39,120 nt of DNA. Origin: a bacterium (lineage in GTDB: Bacteria > Patescibacteriota > Microgenomatia > UBA12405 > BS750m-G30). Below are positions 17,544-27,843 of this stretch, piece by piece (position 1 is the stretch's first letter; every line of letters starts with the position of its first letter). The notes below the pieces were generated by a model. It was not told the origin of the DNA. It worked only from the letters and a program-made list of their open reading frames with translations, and made no database searches. The translations under genes and the position numbers were made by a program. The DNA lies in contig JAGGVZ010000046.1 of the NCBI GenBank assembly GCA_021157735.1, positions 1 to 39,120 of the forward strand, read 5' to 3'.

Positions 17544-17801
17544 TTATTCAGTTACTTTGTAGACTAAATCGCCTTCTTTGACCGGTTGTTCTACCTTCAT
17601 CCCTACCGTATCTCCTTTTCTTGCCGTTTGAATTGGCTCGTGTTCTATCTGCATTGAGGTAACCTCTTGAGTAAAGCTATTTCCGTGCCCTTCTATTTTA
17701 ATGGTATCGCCAACAGAAATACTTCCTTCTGTTACCTCTACCACCGCTACCCCAATTTTGTCAAAATAATGAGTAACCTTTCCTACCTGCATATCAGCCA
17801 T
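17544..17801 (-). CDS. Stand-alone EF-Tu domain 2-like protein
   Basis: MADMQVGKVTHYFDKIGVAVVEVTEGSISVGDTIKIEGHG...KGDTVGMKVEQPVKEGDLVYKV; upstream AAAGGGGGTG Shine-Dalgarno. Confidence 0.8.
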   Translation of the reverse strand: MADMQVGKVTHYFDKIGVAVVEVTEGSISVGDTIKIEGHGNSFTQEVTSMQIEHEPIQTARKGDTVGMKVEQPVKEGDLVYKVTE

Positions 17802-17842
17802 TTTTCTCACCCCCTTTCTTAATTAATTCTATCATAATCTTT

Positions 17843-18337
17843 TTAGGAGGTTTTAAGAACGGTTAGCGCATGGCAGATAGCTACCCCCAAAGCATCGGCA
17901 GCGTCATCGAAGTGAGTCTTTTTCTTCGGAGGAGTGCGGAATTTAAGGAGTCGTTTAACTGTTTTTTTCATCTCCTCTTTTTTTGCCCAGCCATTTTGCG
18001 TTACTACTGATTTTATTTTTAAAGGTGCATATTCGAAAATCTTTAAAGCATTGTTAACGGCAGCAAGACGAATTACCCCAATTGCCTCACTCACCCTCAT
18101 AGCTGTTTTAGCGTTGTTGTAAAAAAAGAGTTTTTCAATGGCCATTATTTCTGGTTTTTGCTCTTTGATAATAAACTCTGTTTGTTGGTAAATACTTTGG
18201 AGACGAATGTTAGGATCAATGTCTTTGGAGGTCGTTATCCAGCCAAACTTGACTAGCTTGATTTCTCCTTTAGAATTGACATCAATGACGCCGAATCCGG
18301 TTGTTGCTGTTCCCGGATCAATGCCTAGAATTCTCAT
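17843..18337 (-). CDS. ruvC: Holliday junction endonuclease RuvC
   Basis: MRILGIDPGTATTGFGVI, AIEKLFFYNNAKTAMRVSEAIGVI, HFDDAADALGVAICH. Confidence 0.93.
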   Translation of the reverse strand: MRILGIDPGTATTGFGVIDVNSKGEIKLVKFGWITTSKDIDPNIRLQSIYQQTEFIIKEQKPEIMAIEKLFFYNNAKTAMRVSEAIGVIRLAAVNNALKIFEYAPLKIKSVVTQNGWAKKEEMKKTVKRLLKFRTPPKKKTHFDDAADALGVAICHALTVLKTS

Positions 18338-18382
18338 TGTTGAATATAGTATAATTAATCTGATTAAAAGGAACAAGAGCAA

Positions 18383-18454
18383 GCCGCTATCGTCTATCGG
18401 CTAGGACGCCACCCTTTCAAGGTGGCAAGGCGGGTTCGACTCCCGCTAGCGGCA
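18383..18454 (+). tRNA. tRNA-Glu(TTC)
   Basis: gccgcta/tagcggc acceptor; loop CTTTCAA. Confidence 0.92.
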
Positions 18455-18507
18455 CAAAAAAGACTCGCGGAGGAATTACTCTGCTGGAAAAGGAGAAAAA
18501 AGAAAGG

Positions 18508-18804
18508 TTATTTTTTCTTTCTTAGGAAGTAGAGTTTGCTTCTTCTGATTTTGTTGCGGATTTTTCCGACTACTTTAAGGCTACTAATCCAAGGAGAATT
18601 AAGGGGAAAAATTCTTTCTATTCCAATATTTCCTTCGCCGATTTTTCGCACCGTAAACATTTTGTTGTCCCCCTCTCCTCTAATCTTAATTACCGTTCCC
18701 TGAAAAGGCTGGACGCGCTTTTTCCCTCCTTCTTCAATAATGTAGTTTATTTTGACAACGTCCCCCACCTTAAAACTGGTATCTTTCCATTTTGCTTGAT
18801 TCAT
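18508..18804 (-). CDS. rplS: 50S ribosomal protein L19
   Basis: FKVGDVVKINYIIEEGGKKRVQPFQGTVIKIRGEGDNKMFTVRKIGEGNIGIERIFPLNSPWISSLKVV...RRSKLYFLR. Confidence 0.93.
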   Translation of the reverse strand: MNQAKWKDTSFKVGDVVKINYIIEEGGKKRVQPFQGTVIKIRGEGDNKMFTVRKIGEGNIGIERIFPLNSPWISSLKVVGKIRNKIRRSKLYFLRKKK

Positions 18805-18813
18805 AGCGGTAAT

Positions 18814-18842
18814 ATTGTAGCATTGCTTTTGGGAAAACTCAA
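18814..18842 (-). promoter_or_regulatory. Sigma70-type promoter of rplS
   Basis: Minus strand TTGAGT-17-TACAAT ending 9 nt before the ATG at 18804. Confidence 0.6.
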
Positions 18843-21800
18843 TGAGAATTATTACCGCTTTTAAGGATTGTCTGAATAGCTTTTTCTAGTTCTTCGCTAT
18901 AATTTACTCCTCCATTGAACCTGATTGTCTTTCCGTTGGGAAATTCAATAATGCAAGGAGTTTTCCCGGGGTTGTTTTTCAAAAGGGTGTTGAGCCTCAC
19001 TAAGGATTGGGTGCTAAACCCAGGAGGAATTTTAATTACCAAACTGGAGTCTTCTTTAAAATCTTTGGGGTGAACAATTTTTTCTGCAATCAAGGAAACA
19101 CGATCCTCTCTTCTGTCCACCTTTCCCTCAACCAAAATTAGTTGGTTGTCCTGAAGGAGTTCTTTTACTTCTTGGAAAATTTTAGGGAAAACCACGGTCT
19201 CGATTTGTCCGGTGTCGTCTTTAATCTGGACAAAAGCCATTTCTTCATTAGTTCTTCGGGTGACTGTTGTTTTCACCCGAAGAATAATTCCCACTACTCT
19301 GGTTCGACCACTGGTTTCCTCACCGTCCAGTTGGCTAATGGAATGAAAAGCAAGTTTTTTGTATTGGTTTATTTGCTTTTGAAGAGGATCTTCAGTGAGG
19401 TAAAATCCGAAAAGTTCCTTTTCAAAACTTAAAATTTCTTGAAGAGAAAATTCTTCTACTTCAGGAAGAGAAACAGCCATTGGCTGGGGATTGCTATTGC
19501 TGTTTTCTGAAGAATTCCCCTGATCGAACAGGCTGGTTTGTCCCGAGGCTTCTTGCCGTTGTTTCTCCTCTGCTCTACTCCTCACCTGGTCCAGAACCAT
19601 CAGTAAAGCCGCTCTTTTTCCAAAGCGATCCATTGCTCCTGCCTTAATTAAGCTTTCAATTACCTTTTTGTTTATTTTTTGGGTGTTGGTCCGCTGGCAG
19701 AAATCAGCTAAAGAACTGTACGGTCCCCCTTTCTCTCTGACTTGGAGGATTTCCTCTATTGCTGCCTCGCCGACATTTTTTATTGCCGAAAGTCCAAATC
19801 TAATTGCCAGTCCTTCTTTTGATTCCGGGTCCTTTTCAATAGTAAAGCCTTCATGGGAGAGGTTGATATCGGGGGGAAGAACCTTAATCCCCATCCGTCG
19901 GCACTCCTGAATTGCCAGGGGAATTTTAACATCTTTTGCTTGTTGGGTACCAGAACTAGCTTCGGCAGTAAGCAGGGCGGCCATAAATTCTACCGGATAG
20001 TTGGCTTTCATCCAGGCTGTTTGGTAGGCAATCATCGCGTAAGAAACAGAATGGGCTTTGTTAAATCCGTAGCCAGCAAATTTTTCTATTAAAGACCAAA
20101 CGTTTTCGATTACCTTCTTATCATATCCTCTTTCTAAGGCTCTTTTGGTGAACCTCTCTTTTTCCTTTTTCATTAACTCTATCTTTTTCTTCCCAATAGC
20201 CCGGCGGAGGATATCGCCTTCTCCGAGGGTATATCCGGCCATTACCTGGGGGATTTCCATACACTGTTCTTGGTAAACGGCAATGCCATAGGTTTCGGCA
20301 AGAACTTTTTCTAAATCTGGATGGGGATAAGTGATAGTGCGAGGGTTTTTCTTGCCCCTGATAAAATCATCAATAAATTGCATTGGTCCTGGCCGGTAGA
20401 GAGCGACCATAGCAGCAAGATCAGAGAATCGTGAGGGGCGGAGCTTTCTTGCCACCCTTCTCATTCCCTCACTTTCCAGTTGGAAAACACCGGTAGTTTC
20501 CCCTCGGGAGATCATTTCGTATACTTTTTTGTCGTCAAGAGGGATTTCTGAAATATCCACATCTATTCCCCGGGTGGCTTTTACGAATTGATGAGCTTTT
20601 TCCAAAATAGTTAAATTCCGCAATCCCAAGAAGTCCATTTTTAAAAGGCCAACAGCGTTGTCCGAGACATTCAAATCTAGAGAGTACATATCATATTGGG
20701 TGGTGATTCCTCCCCCCTTGCTATCTAATTGAAGAGGAGTATAGTTAACTAGTGGTTTATCAGAAATGACTACTCCGGCTGCATGAGTAGAGGCGTGACG
20801 CGCTACCCCGGTAAGTTTTTTGGCCAGGTCAAGAATTTTTCTTACATCAGGGTCGCTTTCATAGGCAGATTTTAGCTCGGGATTTTCCTCCATCGCTTGG
20901 TCGATAGAAATTTTCTTCCCCGGAGCGGCTGGGATCATTTTGGCAATTCTGTCCCCTACTGAATACGGATGCCCTAAAGCCCGAGCTACATCTCTGATTG
21001 CTAATCGAGACTCCATCGTTCCAAAAGTGATAATTTGGGCCGTGTGGTCTTCACCATATTTTTTCCGGACATATTCAATCACCTCATCGCGACGATCATC
21101 AGGAAAGTCAAGATCAATATCAGGAGTTGATTTTCTTTCCGGATTTAAAAATCGTTCAAAAGGCAGTTTATGGTAGAGAGGATCGATAGAAGTAATTCTT
21201 AAAATATAAGAAACGATAGATCCGGCCGCACTTCCCCTTCCCGGCCAACGCGAATCCCTTGGCTTTTTGCCCAGTTAACCAGATCCTGAACGATGAGAAA
21301 ATACTCCGCGTAACCCATTTTGATAATAATATCTAGCTCGTACTCCACTCTTTCTTTTACCTCTTTGGTGATTTTTTTATACCGCAAAGGCAGTCTTTCA
21401 TAAGTTAATTTGCGCAGGTAAGATTCCGCTGTTTCTCCTTCCGGGAGAGGAAACGAAGGATAGACTTTTTGCCCTAGGGGAATTTCCAAGTTACACTTTT
21501 CCGCTATTTCCTGGGTATTTTTAATTGCCTCGGGATAATCTTTGAAGATTTCTGCCATTTCTTCAGGAGAACGAAGATAAAAATCAGGAGAATTAATCAT
21601 ACTTAAGCGGTTGGGGTCATTTACTGTTTTTTGAGTTTGGATGGCCAGAAGGACATCTTGGGCCTCGGCGTCTTCCGGTTCAATATAGTGGGAATCATTG
21701 GTAGCTACTAAGGGAATTCCTAATTCTCGAGAAAGTTGGATGATTCCTTTATTAGCAATTTCTTGCCGAGGAATTTTGGGGTGGTGCTGGATTTCAAGAT

Positions 21801-22323
21801 AAAAGTCATCGCCAAAGATTTCCAAAAATTCTTTTGCCTTTTCTTTTGCCTTTTCGTATTGGTTTTGGATAATTAACGAGGGAATTTCTCCCTCAAGACA
21901 GGCAGTGGAGGCAATAAGTCCTTTGTGGTATTCTTTTATCAATTCCATATCGGCGCGGGGTTTATAATAAAATCCTTCCAAATGGGCCTTGGTGACAATT
22001 TTCATTAAATTGCGATACCCTTCCAAGTTTTTAGCCAAAAGAACTAGATGAAAGTTGTCACTATCCACTTTAGTCTCTTTGTCAAAGCGAGACCGGCGGG
22101 CGACATAGATTTCGCAGCCAATAATCGGTTTTATTCCCTCTTCTTTACAAGTGTTGTAGAACTTTATTGCTCCATACATCGCCCCATGATCAGTAAGAGC
22201 AAGGCTCTTCATTCCTAGTTCTTTAGCTTTGGCAACTAAAGGTTTTATTTTGGAAAGGCCGTCCAAGAGAGAATACTCGCTGTGGACATGGAGATGAGTA
22301 AACTCAACTTTCTTTTTTGCCAT
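18839..22323 (-). CDS. dnaE: DNA polymerase III alpha subunit, split by a single-base frameshift near 21240-21246
   Basis: PHP N-terminus FTHLHVHSEYSLLDGLSKIKPL; after frame change [64 protein letters not shown]; OB-fold C-terminus. Confidence 0.9.
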
Positions 22324-22333
22324 CTCTAAATTA

Positions 22334-22361
22334 ATTCTAGCGAAAATTCTTTATCATTCAA
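22334..22361 (-). promoter_or_regulatory. Sigma70-type promoter of dnaE
   Basis: Minus strand TTGAAT-16-TAGAAT, 10 nt before ATG at 22323; overlaps gatB 3' end. Confidence 0.5.
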
Positions 22362-23680
22362 GAGAGGCTTTTTAGCTCTTGGATGATTAACTGGGCCGCT
22401 AGTTTAGGGTCAGCTTTTCCTTTGGCTTTTTTCTGGACCTGGCCGATAAGAAATCCTACTACTTGGGTTTTGCCTTTTTGGAAATCTTCTACTGCTTTAG
22501 GCTGCTCTTTAATTACCTCTTTTATTAATTCTGCCATTTTCTCTTTGTCTAAAGAATACTGGTTCTGGGCCTTTTTAAGGGAGGCAATAATTTCCTTTGG
22601 AGTTTTGTTTCTCATTTGGGCCTGGTTGACAAGTAAACTGGCGATTTGTTTGGGAGTGAATTCTTTTTTGCCTAAAAGCACCGCTTGATAAAAGTTGGCT
22701 ATTAACTTTTTACTTTTTAAAAGTGTTTCAAACCAAACCGGAGGAATTTCCCACGCTGTTAATTTTTCCTCCCATTCCCATGGTAATTGGGGGAGGGAGC
22801 TTTTAATTTCTTTTATTTCTTCTGGGGAGAATTCAAAAGGAGGGATATCTGGTTCGGGAAAGTAACGATAATCCTTGGCAACCTCTTTGCTTCGTTGAGA
22901 AAAAGTTACTCCTCTCTCCGGGTCAAATCCTCGCGTTTCTTGTTTGGGGATTTTTCCTTGTTTGAGAATTTCTACTTGCCGATTTATTTCATATTCAATC
23001 GCTTTTTCTACAAAACGAAAAGAATTTAAATTTTTGACCTCTACTTTATAAGTTGGTAGGCCAGTTTCTGTTTGTCTTTGGACAGAGATGTTAGCCTCTA
23101 GTCTCATTGAACCTTTTTCCATATCGCAATCAGATACTTCCAGCCAACGAAGCACCTGCTGAAGCCTTTTAAGATAAGCTTTTGCTTCTTGAGGGGAATG
23201 GAGGCATGGCTGGGTAACGATTTCCACAAGGGGAACGCCGCTCCGGTTATAGTCAATTAAGGTTTCTTCTCCCTGATGAATTAGCTTTCCCGTATCTTCT
23301 TCCAGGTGGACGTTGTCAAGAAAAATTTTCTTTTTTTGGTTATTGATAAGAACGGGGACATATCCTTTTTCTCCAATAGGGCGAAAGTGCTGGCTAATTT
23401 GGTATCCCTTTGGCAAATCAGGATAAAAGTAATTTTTCCGGTCAAACCAAAATTGGCGGTTTATTTGGCAGTGAAAAGCGGTCGCAATAAGAATAGTTTG
23501 TTTAATTGCTTCTTGGTTAGGGACAGGGAGGGCCCCTGGAAGTCCTAAGCAGATAGGGCAAACATGAGTATTAGGAGGTTCTCTAAAATGGCGGTTGGGG
23601 CAGGAGCAAAACATTTTGCTTTTGGTTTTTAGCTCCACGTGGACTTCAAGACCGATGATTGGCTGCCAGGATGAGTTCAT
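22358..23680 (-). CDS. gatB: Asp-tRNA(Asn)/Glu-tRNA(Gln) amidotransferase subunit B
   Basis: PIIGLEVHVELKTKSKMFCSCPN, CPICLGLPGALPVPN, NRSGVPLVEIVTQP, RYFPEPDIPP. Confidence 0.95.
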   Translation of the reverse strand: MNSSWQPIIGLEVHVELKTKSKMFCSCPNRHFREPPNTHVCPICLGLPGALPVPNQEAIKQTILIATAFHCQINRQFWFDRKNYFYPDLPKGYQISQHFRPIGEKGYVPVLINNQKKKIFLDNVHLEEDTGKLIHQGEETLIDYNRSGVPLVEIVTQPCLHSPQEAKAYLKRLQQVLRWLEVSDCDMEKGSMRLEANISVQRQTETGLPTYKVEVKNLNSFRFVEKAIEYEINRQVEILKQGKIPKQETRGFDPERGVTFSQRSKEVAKDYRYFPEPDIPPFEFSPEEIKEIKSSLPQLPWEWEEKLTAWEIPPVWFETLLKSKKLIANFYQAVLLGKKEFTPKQIASLLVNQAQMRNKTPKEIIASLKKAQNQYSLDKEKMAELIKEVIKEQPKAVEDFQKGKTQVVGFLIGQVQKKAKGKADPKLAAQLIIQELKSLS

Positions 23681-24965
23681 TGCCTCTTTTGAGAATAAAA
23701 CCTCCCAAGAAAAGAATCAATAACCCCATAAAGGCAAGAAAGAGACGGACGCTAATAAGATCAGTAAGCATGGCGGTAAAAATACTTGGAGGAATAACTG
23801 CGAGAGTCATTAAAAAGTCCAAAGTACCAAAAACTCTTCCCCTTACCTCCAAGGGAGTATTTTCTTGGATGAATGCTTGACAAGGGGCATAAGCGATAGA
23901 GGCGGAAAGGCCAATGATAAAAGAAAAGAGAGGGGCCAACAGAACCCTTCCTCTAGGAAGAGAGGGAAGAAGGAGGGAAAAGAGAGTGATAAAAGCTCCC
24001 ATAGAAGTCAGTCCTCCGGCAATCCACCCCTTTTTTCTTAATTTAAACTGATGGCGGGTTAAGATTAGTGTTCCTCCTACAATACCACAAGCAAGAGGAA
24101 AAACAACCAGATAACTGGCGTCATAAGGGGTAAGTTTAAGAATTTCACTGGAAATGCTCGGGATGAGAAGAGCGCTGGTAGTGGTGACGACCCGAAAAAG
24201 AAGAGCGAGGCCAAAGCTGTAAAGCAGAAGAGGACAAGTGATTAGAAATTGATAACCCTCTTTTATTTTACTCACCACGCCGTCAAAGAAACTTTGAAAT
24301 CCTTCGATAGTAGCCGCGGGGATATCGTGGGGGAGCAAAGCGGCACTAAGCCCGGAGAGAATAATCACGGCGGCGGCGATAAAGACTACCTTCACAGGAG
24401 TAAAAAGCCGCGTTAAAATTCCGCTTAAACCTGAGCCAAGGATGAAAGAGGCTTGATCGGTAAAAAGGAGAATATTGTTAGCAACGACCAAATTTTTTTT
24501 CTTAACAATAGCAGGAATAGCCGCAAGTTCCGCAGGGTTATTAAACTGGTTGACCACGGAGTAGAAAAAAATAAAGCCGTAAACTAAATATTTTTTCCCC
24601 AAATAGAAAGAAAGACCGTAAATTAAAGTTAAAAGTGCTTGGATAACGTTAGTGTATACCAAGGTACGTTTTTTGCTCCAACAATCTACCAAAGATCCGG
24701 AGAAAGGACCAATTAAGAGAGTAGGCAGAATATATCCAACCCAAACCATTCCTATCGCTACCGTAGAACGGGTAATTTCAAAGGTTCTTCCCAAGATAAG
24801 AAAGAGAAGAATATAATTGGCAATTTGAGAAAAAAAGTGAGAAGCCCAAAGACGGGCAAAATAGCGTTTTTCTTTGCGGCTGAATCTTTTTTTCCAATTA
24901 ATCTTTCCCTTTTTCATATTGGTAGGCAATTTGCAAAACCAACTCTTCTTTTTTCTGTCCGGCAA
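23646..24965 (-). CDS. MFS transporter (12-TM)
   Basis: FARLWASHFFSQIANYILLFLILGRTFEITRSTVAIGMVWVGYILPTLLIGPFSGSLVDCWSKKRTL; multiple TM segments. Confidence 0.85.
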   Translation of the reverse strand: MPDRKKKSWFCKLPTNMKKGKINWKKRFSRKEKRYFARLWASHFFSQIANYILLFLILGRTFEITRSTVAIGMVWVGYILPTLLIGPFSGSLVDCWSKKRTLVYTNVIQALLTLIYGLSFYLGKKYLVYGFIFFYSVVNQFNNPAELAAIPAIVKKKNLVVANNILLFTDQASFILGSGLSGILTRLFTPVKVVFIAAAVIILSGLSAALLPHDIPAATIEGFQSFFDGVVSKIKEGYQFLITCPLLLYSFGLALLFRVVTTTSALLIPSISSEILKLTPYDASYLVVFPLACGIVGGTLILTRHQFKLRKKGWIAGGLTSMGAFITLFSLLLPSLPRGRVLLAPLFSFIIGLSASIAYAPCQAFIQENTPLEVRGRVFGTLDFLMTLAVIPPSIFTAMLTDLISVRLFLAFMGLLILFLGGFILKRGNELILAANHRS

Positions 24966-26334
24966 TTATTTGCAAGCCAACGGGCAGTTTTTGCGGAGAA
25001 GCACAGTTAATACTTATTCCCGGCAATCCCGCCAGACTACTTGCTTCTACCAGCACATCTTGTTTTTCTCCAAACATCGGTTCATCTTTTCCTTGTCCTA
25101 GTTTAAGGGGTAGATAGGGTGATGTTGGTGCCACTAAAGCATCCACTTGAGAAAATATTCTTTCGAAATCTTGGCAGATAAGTTTTCTTACTTTTTGGGC
25201 TTTGGCGTAATACCGATCATAATAGCCGGCAGAAAGAACATAAGTTCCCAACATGATTCTTCTTTTTGCTTCTTTGCCAAAAAATTCTCGAGAACGGCCG
25301 TATCTAATGCCGTCATATCGGGCTAAATTTGAGGAAACTTCGGCTCTTTGAATAATGGTATATACAGCAATTGAATATTTAGGATTTAGGACAGAGACTT
25401 CTTTCATGCGAAAACCAATTTTCTTTAAGGTTTTGATTGCTCTTTCTACTGCCTCCTTTACTTCTTTTTCCATTTCGGGAAGAAAGTATTCTTTAGGAAT
25501 TCCTAAAGTAATTTTTGAGGGAGAAATTTGCTCAAGACTTTCTTCGTAGTTGGGGACGGGATTAGGAAGAGTAGTCGCGTCGCGAAGGTCTTTTCCAGCA
25601 ATGACCCTCAGTAGTAAAGCAGCATCAGCTACTGTTTTAGTGATGGGACCAGGAGAATCCAAAGAAGAAGCCATGGCGATTAGTCCCCATCGGCTGACCC
25701 GCCCATAGGTAGGTTTTAATCCCACTACGCCACACCATGCTGCCGGTTGACGAATAGAACCAGCTGTTTCTGAACCTATTGCGGCAATCGTTTGATGGGC
25801 AGCTACCGCCGCGGCACTTCCTCCTGAGGAGCCACCGGGAACACGACTTAAATCATGGGGATTTTTGGTGGGGCCAAAATCAGAGGTTTCAGTAGAAGAG
25901 CCATGAGCCCAAGCATCCATATTAGTTTTTCCGATAATAATAGCTCCCGCTTTCTTTAATTTTTCTACTACGGTCGCATCATAAGGAGGAACAAAATTTT
26001 CTAAAATCTTGGAAGCAGCGGTAGTTTTTATCCCTTTTGTACAAAAATTATCCTTGACAGCGACAGGGATACCGAACAAGGGTTTCTTTTCCGTAATTTT
26101 TGGATTTTCTTTTAAGATTTGTTCAAATTTTTTTGCTTTTTCAAGAGCCCTTTTTTCACAAACAGTAATAAAAGCATTAATTTTTTTATCTGTTTGTTTT
26201 ATTTGCTCCAAACAGCTTTTTACCAACTGGGTGATAGTCAATTTCCCTTCTTTTATTTTTTCTCTTGCCTCAATAATGGTAAGTTCGTTTGGTTTTTTCA
26301 CCTTATTCTTCCCAACGAATTCGGGGAACAACAA
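24898..26334 (-). CDS. gatA: Asp-tRNA(Asn)/Glu-tRNA(Gln) amidotransferase subunit A
   Basis: GIPVAVKDNFCTKGIKTTAASKIL, GKTNMDAWAHGSSTETSDFGPTKNPHDLSRVPGGSSGGSAAAVAAH. Confidence 0.95.
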   Translation of the reverse strand: MLFPEFVGKNKVKKPNELTIIEAREKIKEGKLTITQLVKSCLEQIKQTDKKINAFITVCEKRALEKAKKFEQILKENPKITEKKPLFGIPVAVKDNFCTKGIKTTAASKILENFVPPYDATVVEKLKKAGAIIIGKTNMDAWAHGSSTETSDFGPTKNPHDLSRVPGGSSGGSAAAVAAHQTIAAIGSETAGSIRQPAAWCGVVGLKPTYGRVSRWGLIAMASSLDSPGPITKTVADAALLLRVIAGKDLRDATTLPNPVPNYEESLEQISPSKITLGIPKEYFLPEMEKEVKEAVERAIKTLKKIGFRMKEVSVLNPKYSIAVYTIIQRAEVSSNLARYDGIRYGRSREFFGKEAKRRIMLGTYVLSAGYYDRYYAKAQKVRKLICQDFERIFSQVDALVAPTSPYLPLKLGQGKDEPMFGEKQDVLVEASSLAGLPGISINCASPQKLPVGLQIIAGQKKEELVLQIAYQYEKGKD

Positions 26335-26593
26335 AATAACCGTCTCTTTTTTTAGGAGCGTTCTCTAAGACTTTGCTGGGACTGAGGCTTTCTTGAACTT
26401 TATCTTCTCGGCTGACGTTTTTGAGGTCAAGAGAACCAAAAGCGGGAGGAATTTTGGTGGTATCTATTTCTTTTAAAATATTAATATACTCAATAGTTTC
26501 TTTAAGCTGTTTTGCAAGTTTTTCCTTTTCTTCTTTGATTTTGAGGTGAGCCAATTTAGCTAAGTGGTTGATGGTAAGACTTTTCTTTTTCAT
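26303..26593 (-). CDS. gatC: Asp-tRNA(Asn)/Glu-tRNA(Gln) amidotransferase subunit C
   Basis: INHLAKLAHLKIKEEKEKLAKQLKETIEYINILKEIDTTKIPP...APKKRDGYFVVPRI. Confidence 0.9.
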   Translation of the reverse strand: MKKKSLTINHLAKLAHLKIKEEKEKLAKQLKETIEYINILKEIDTTKIPPAFGSLDLKNVSREDKVQESLSPSKVLENAPKKRDGYFVVPRIRWEE

Positions 26594-26599
26594 CTTTTA

Positions 26600-26605
26600 A
26601 TTATA
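26600..26605 (-). promoter_or_regulatory. -10 box (TATAAT) of gatC
   Basis: Consensus TATAAT on minus strand, 6 nt before ATG at 26593. Confidence 0.55.
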
Positions 26606-27742
26606 CTACACCTTACCAAAAAACCTTTCTGCTTTAAAGAGGAGATTTGTCTTCTCTTTCTGGAGAATACCAGGAGTATTCTTAACAGCTTTTTCGATAA
26701 TGGCTAAAGTTTGATCATAAATTTGCCGGTTAACAAAATAGGGAGTGCCATCTTTCCCTCCGTGGGCAAAAGTGTAGCGGGCGGGATCTTGGTATGAGGG
26801 TTTAGCGCCATAGATAATTTCTGCTACTAGAGAAATAGCCCGGATGGTTTTGGGTCCTACACCAGGAGTCATAAGCAGTTTTTCAAAATTAGTTGGTTGA
26901 GCAATTAAAGCCTGATTGATTGCCCGTCTAAATTGAGGTGATTCAAGAGACAATAAAGTTTCTCTTTCTACGGGGTGATGGTGAAATTCTGTTCCTGGTA
27001 AGGATAAAAATTTAAATTGCCAATCCTTTGTCTTGACAGTGAGGATTTTTAAATCCCGCAGAAAAGTCTTTGGTTTCCGGACAAGTTGAACCGCCACTTG
27101 GCGGTTGGCCCGACTTTTTTTAGAGGTTAGGTTGAGTACCGTAGGTAAGAATATTTGCGAACTGATGCCACTATGAGGTTCTTCAATAAATTTCTTTTTA
27201 GTATCCCCCAGCCAGTGATATCTTCTTGCTCGTCCCCGAGAAATATTCATCCCTTGTTGAATTACTGTCCACTTTCCTGTTTTGGTAAAAATGAAATTAT
27301 GGTGGTAAAGTTGAAAGCCATCTTGAATTAAAGCACTATCTACTTTAGCAGCTGCTCGGGAAGAATATTCTAATCTTTTCACTACTTTTTCATTTAATCC
27401 TAAGCGCCAGCCCCAACTGTTAATTTCTTCTGGCGTTTTCCGGGAGGTTTTCCCTTTTCCTCCACAGATGAAAACACCCAAGTCTTTCTCCAGTCCCTGA
27501 AAAGCAACCTTTAAAGCTCCCAAAGTAGTGGTGGTTAATCCTGAAGCATTCCAATCGAAAGCCAAAACACAACCCAATGACTGGAACCAAACTGGATCAG
27601 CCAGCCTTTTCAAAAACTCTTCTGGCCCAAATTCTCTAATAATGGCAATTCCAATTGCCCGGGCCAGCCGGACCATTCGCCCAAACAGCCATCGTGGACA
27701 CCGTCCATAGTCTAAAGTAAACTCCGCAACCCCAGTACGCAT
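26606..27742 (-). CDS. DUF763 family protein
   Basis: MRTGVAEFTLDYGRCPRWLFGRMVRLARAI, DWNASGLTTTTLGALK, LLMTPGVGPKTIRAISLVAEIIYGAKPSYQDPARYTFAHGGKDGTPYFVNRQIYDQT. Confidence 0.88.
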   Translation of the reverse strand: MRTGVAEFTLDYGRCPRWLFGRMVRLARAIGIAIIREFGPEEFLKRLADPVWFQSLGCVLAFDWNASGLTTTTLGALKVAFQGLEKDLGVFICGGKGKTSRKTPEEINSWGWRLGLNEKVVKRLEYSSRAAAKVDSALIQDGFQLYHHNFIFTKTGKWTVIQQGMNISRGRARRYHWLGDTKKKFIEEPHSGISSQIFLPTVLNLTSKKSRANRQVAVQLVRKPKTFLRDLKILTVKTKDWQFKFLSLPGTEFHHHPVERETLLSLESPQFRRAINQALIAQPTNFEKLLMTPGVGPKTIRAISLVAEIIYGAKPSYQDPARYTFAHGGKDGTPYFVNRQIYDQTLAIIEKAVKNTPGILQKEKTNLLFKAERFFGKV

Positions 27743-27831
27743 TTCTTTTTCATTTTATCACTAGTCTCAGGTCTGTAGAAAAAGCCCGTTCTTCATTGAA
27801 ATCTCTTGTCAATCTGCTTCTTTTGTGGTGT

Positions 27832-27837
27832 TATAAT
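27832..27837 (+). promoter_or_regulatory. Extended -10 (TGTTATAAT) of the S66 peptidase gene
   Basis: TGT-TATAAT followed by 6 nt then ATG at 27844. Confidence 0.55.
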
Positions 27838-27843
27838 ACCGTA

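Noticed and set aside
18455-18540. tRNA-like repeat downstream of tRNA-Glu (gactcgcggagg)
   Set aside because: Only a short weak similarity to the T-arm; no clear second copy as at tRNA-Lys.
21225-21260. Programmed frameshift or intein in dnaE
   Set aside because: No classical slippery heptamer, stem-loop or intein motifs; a one-base consensus error is simpler.
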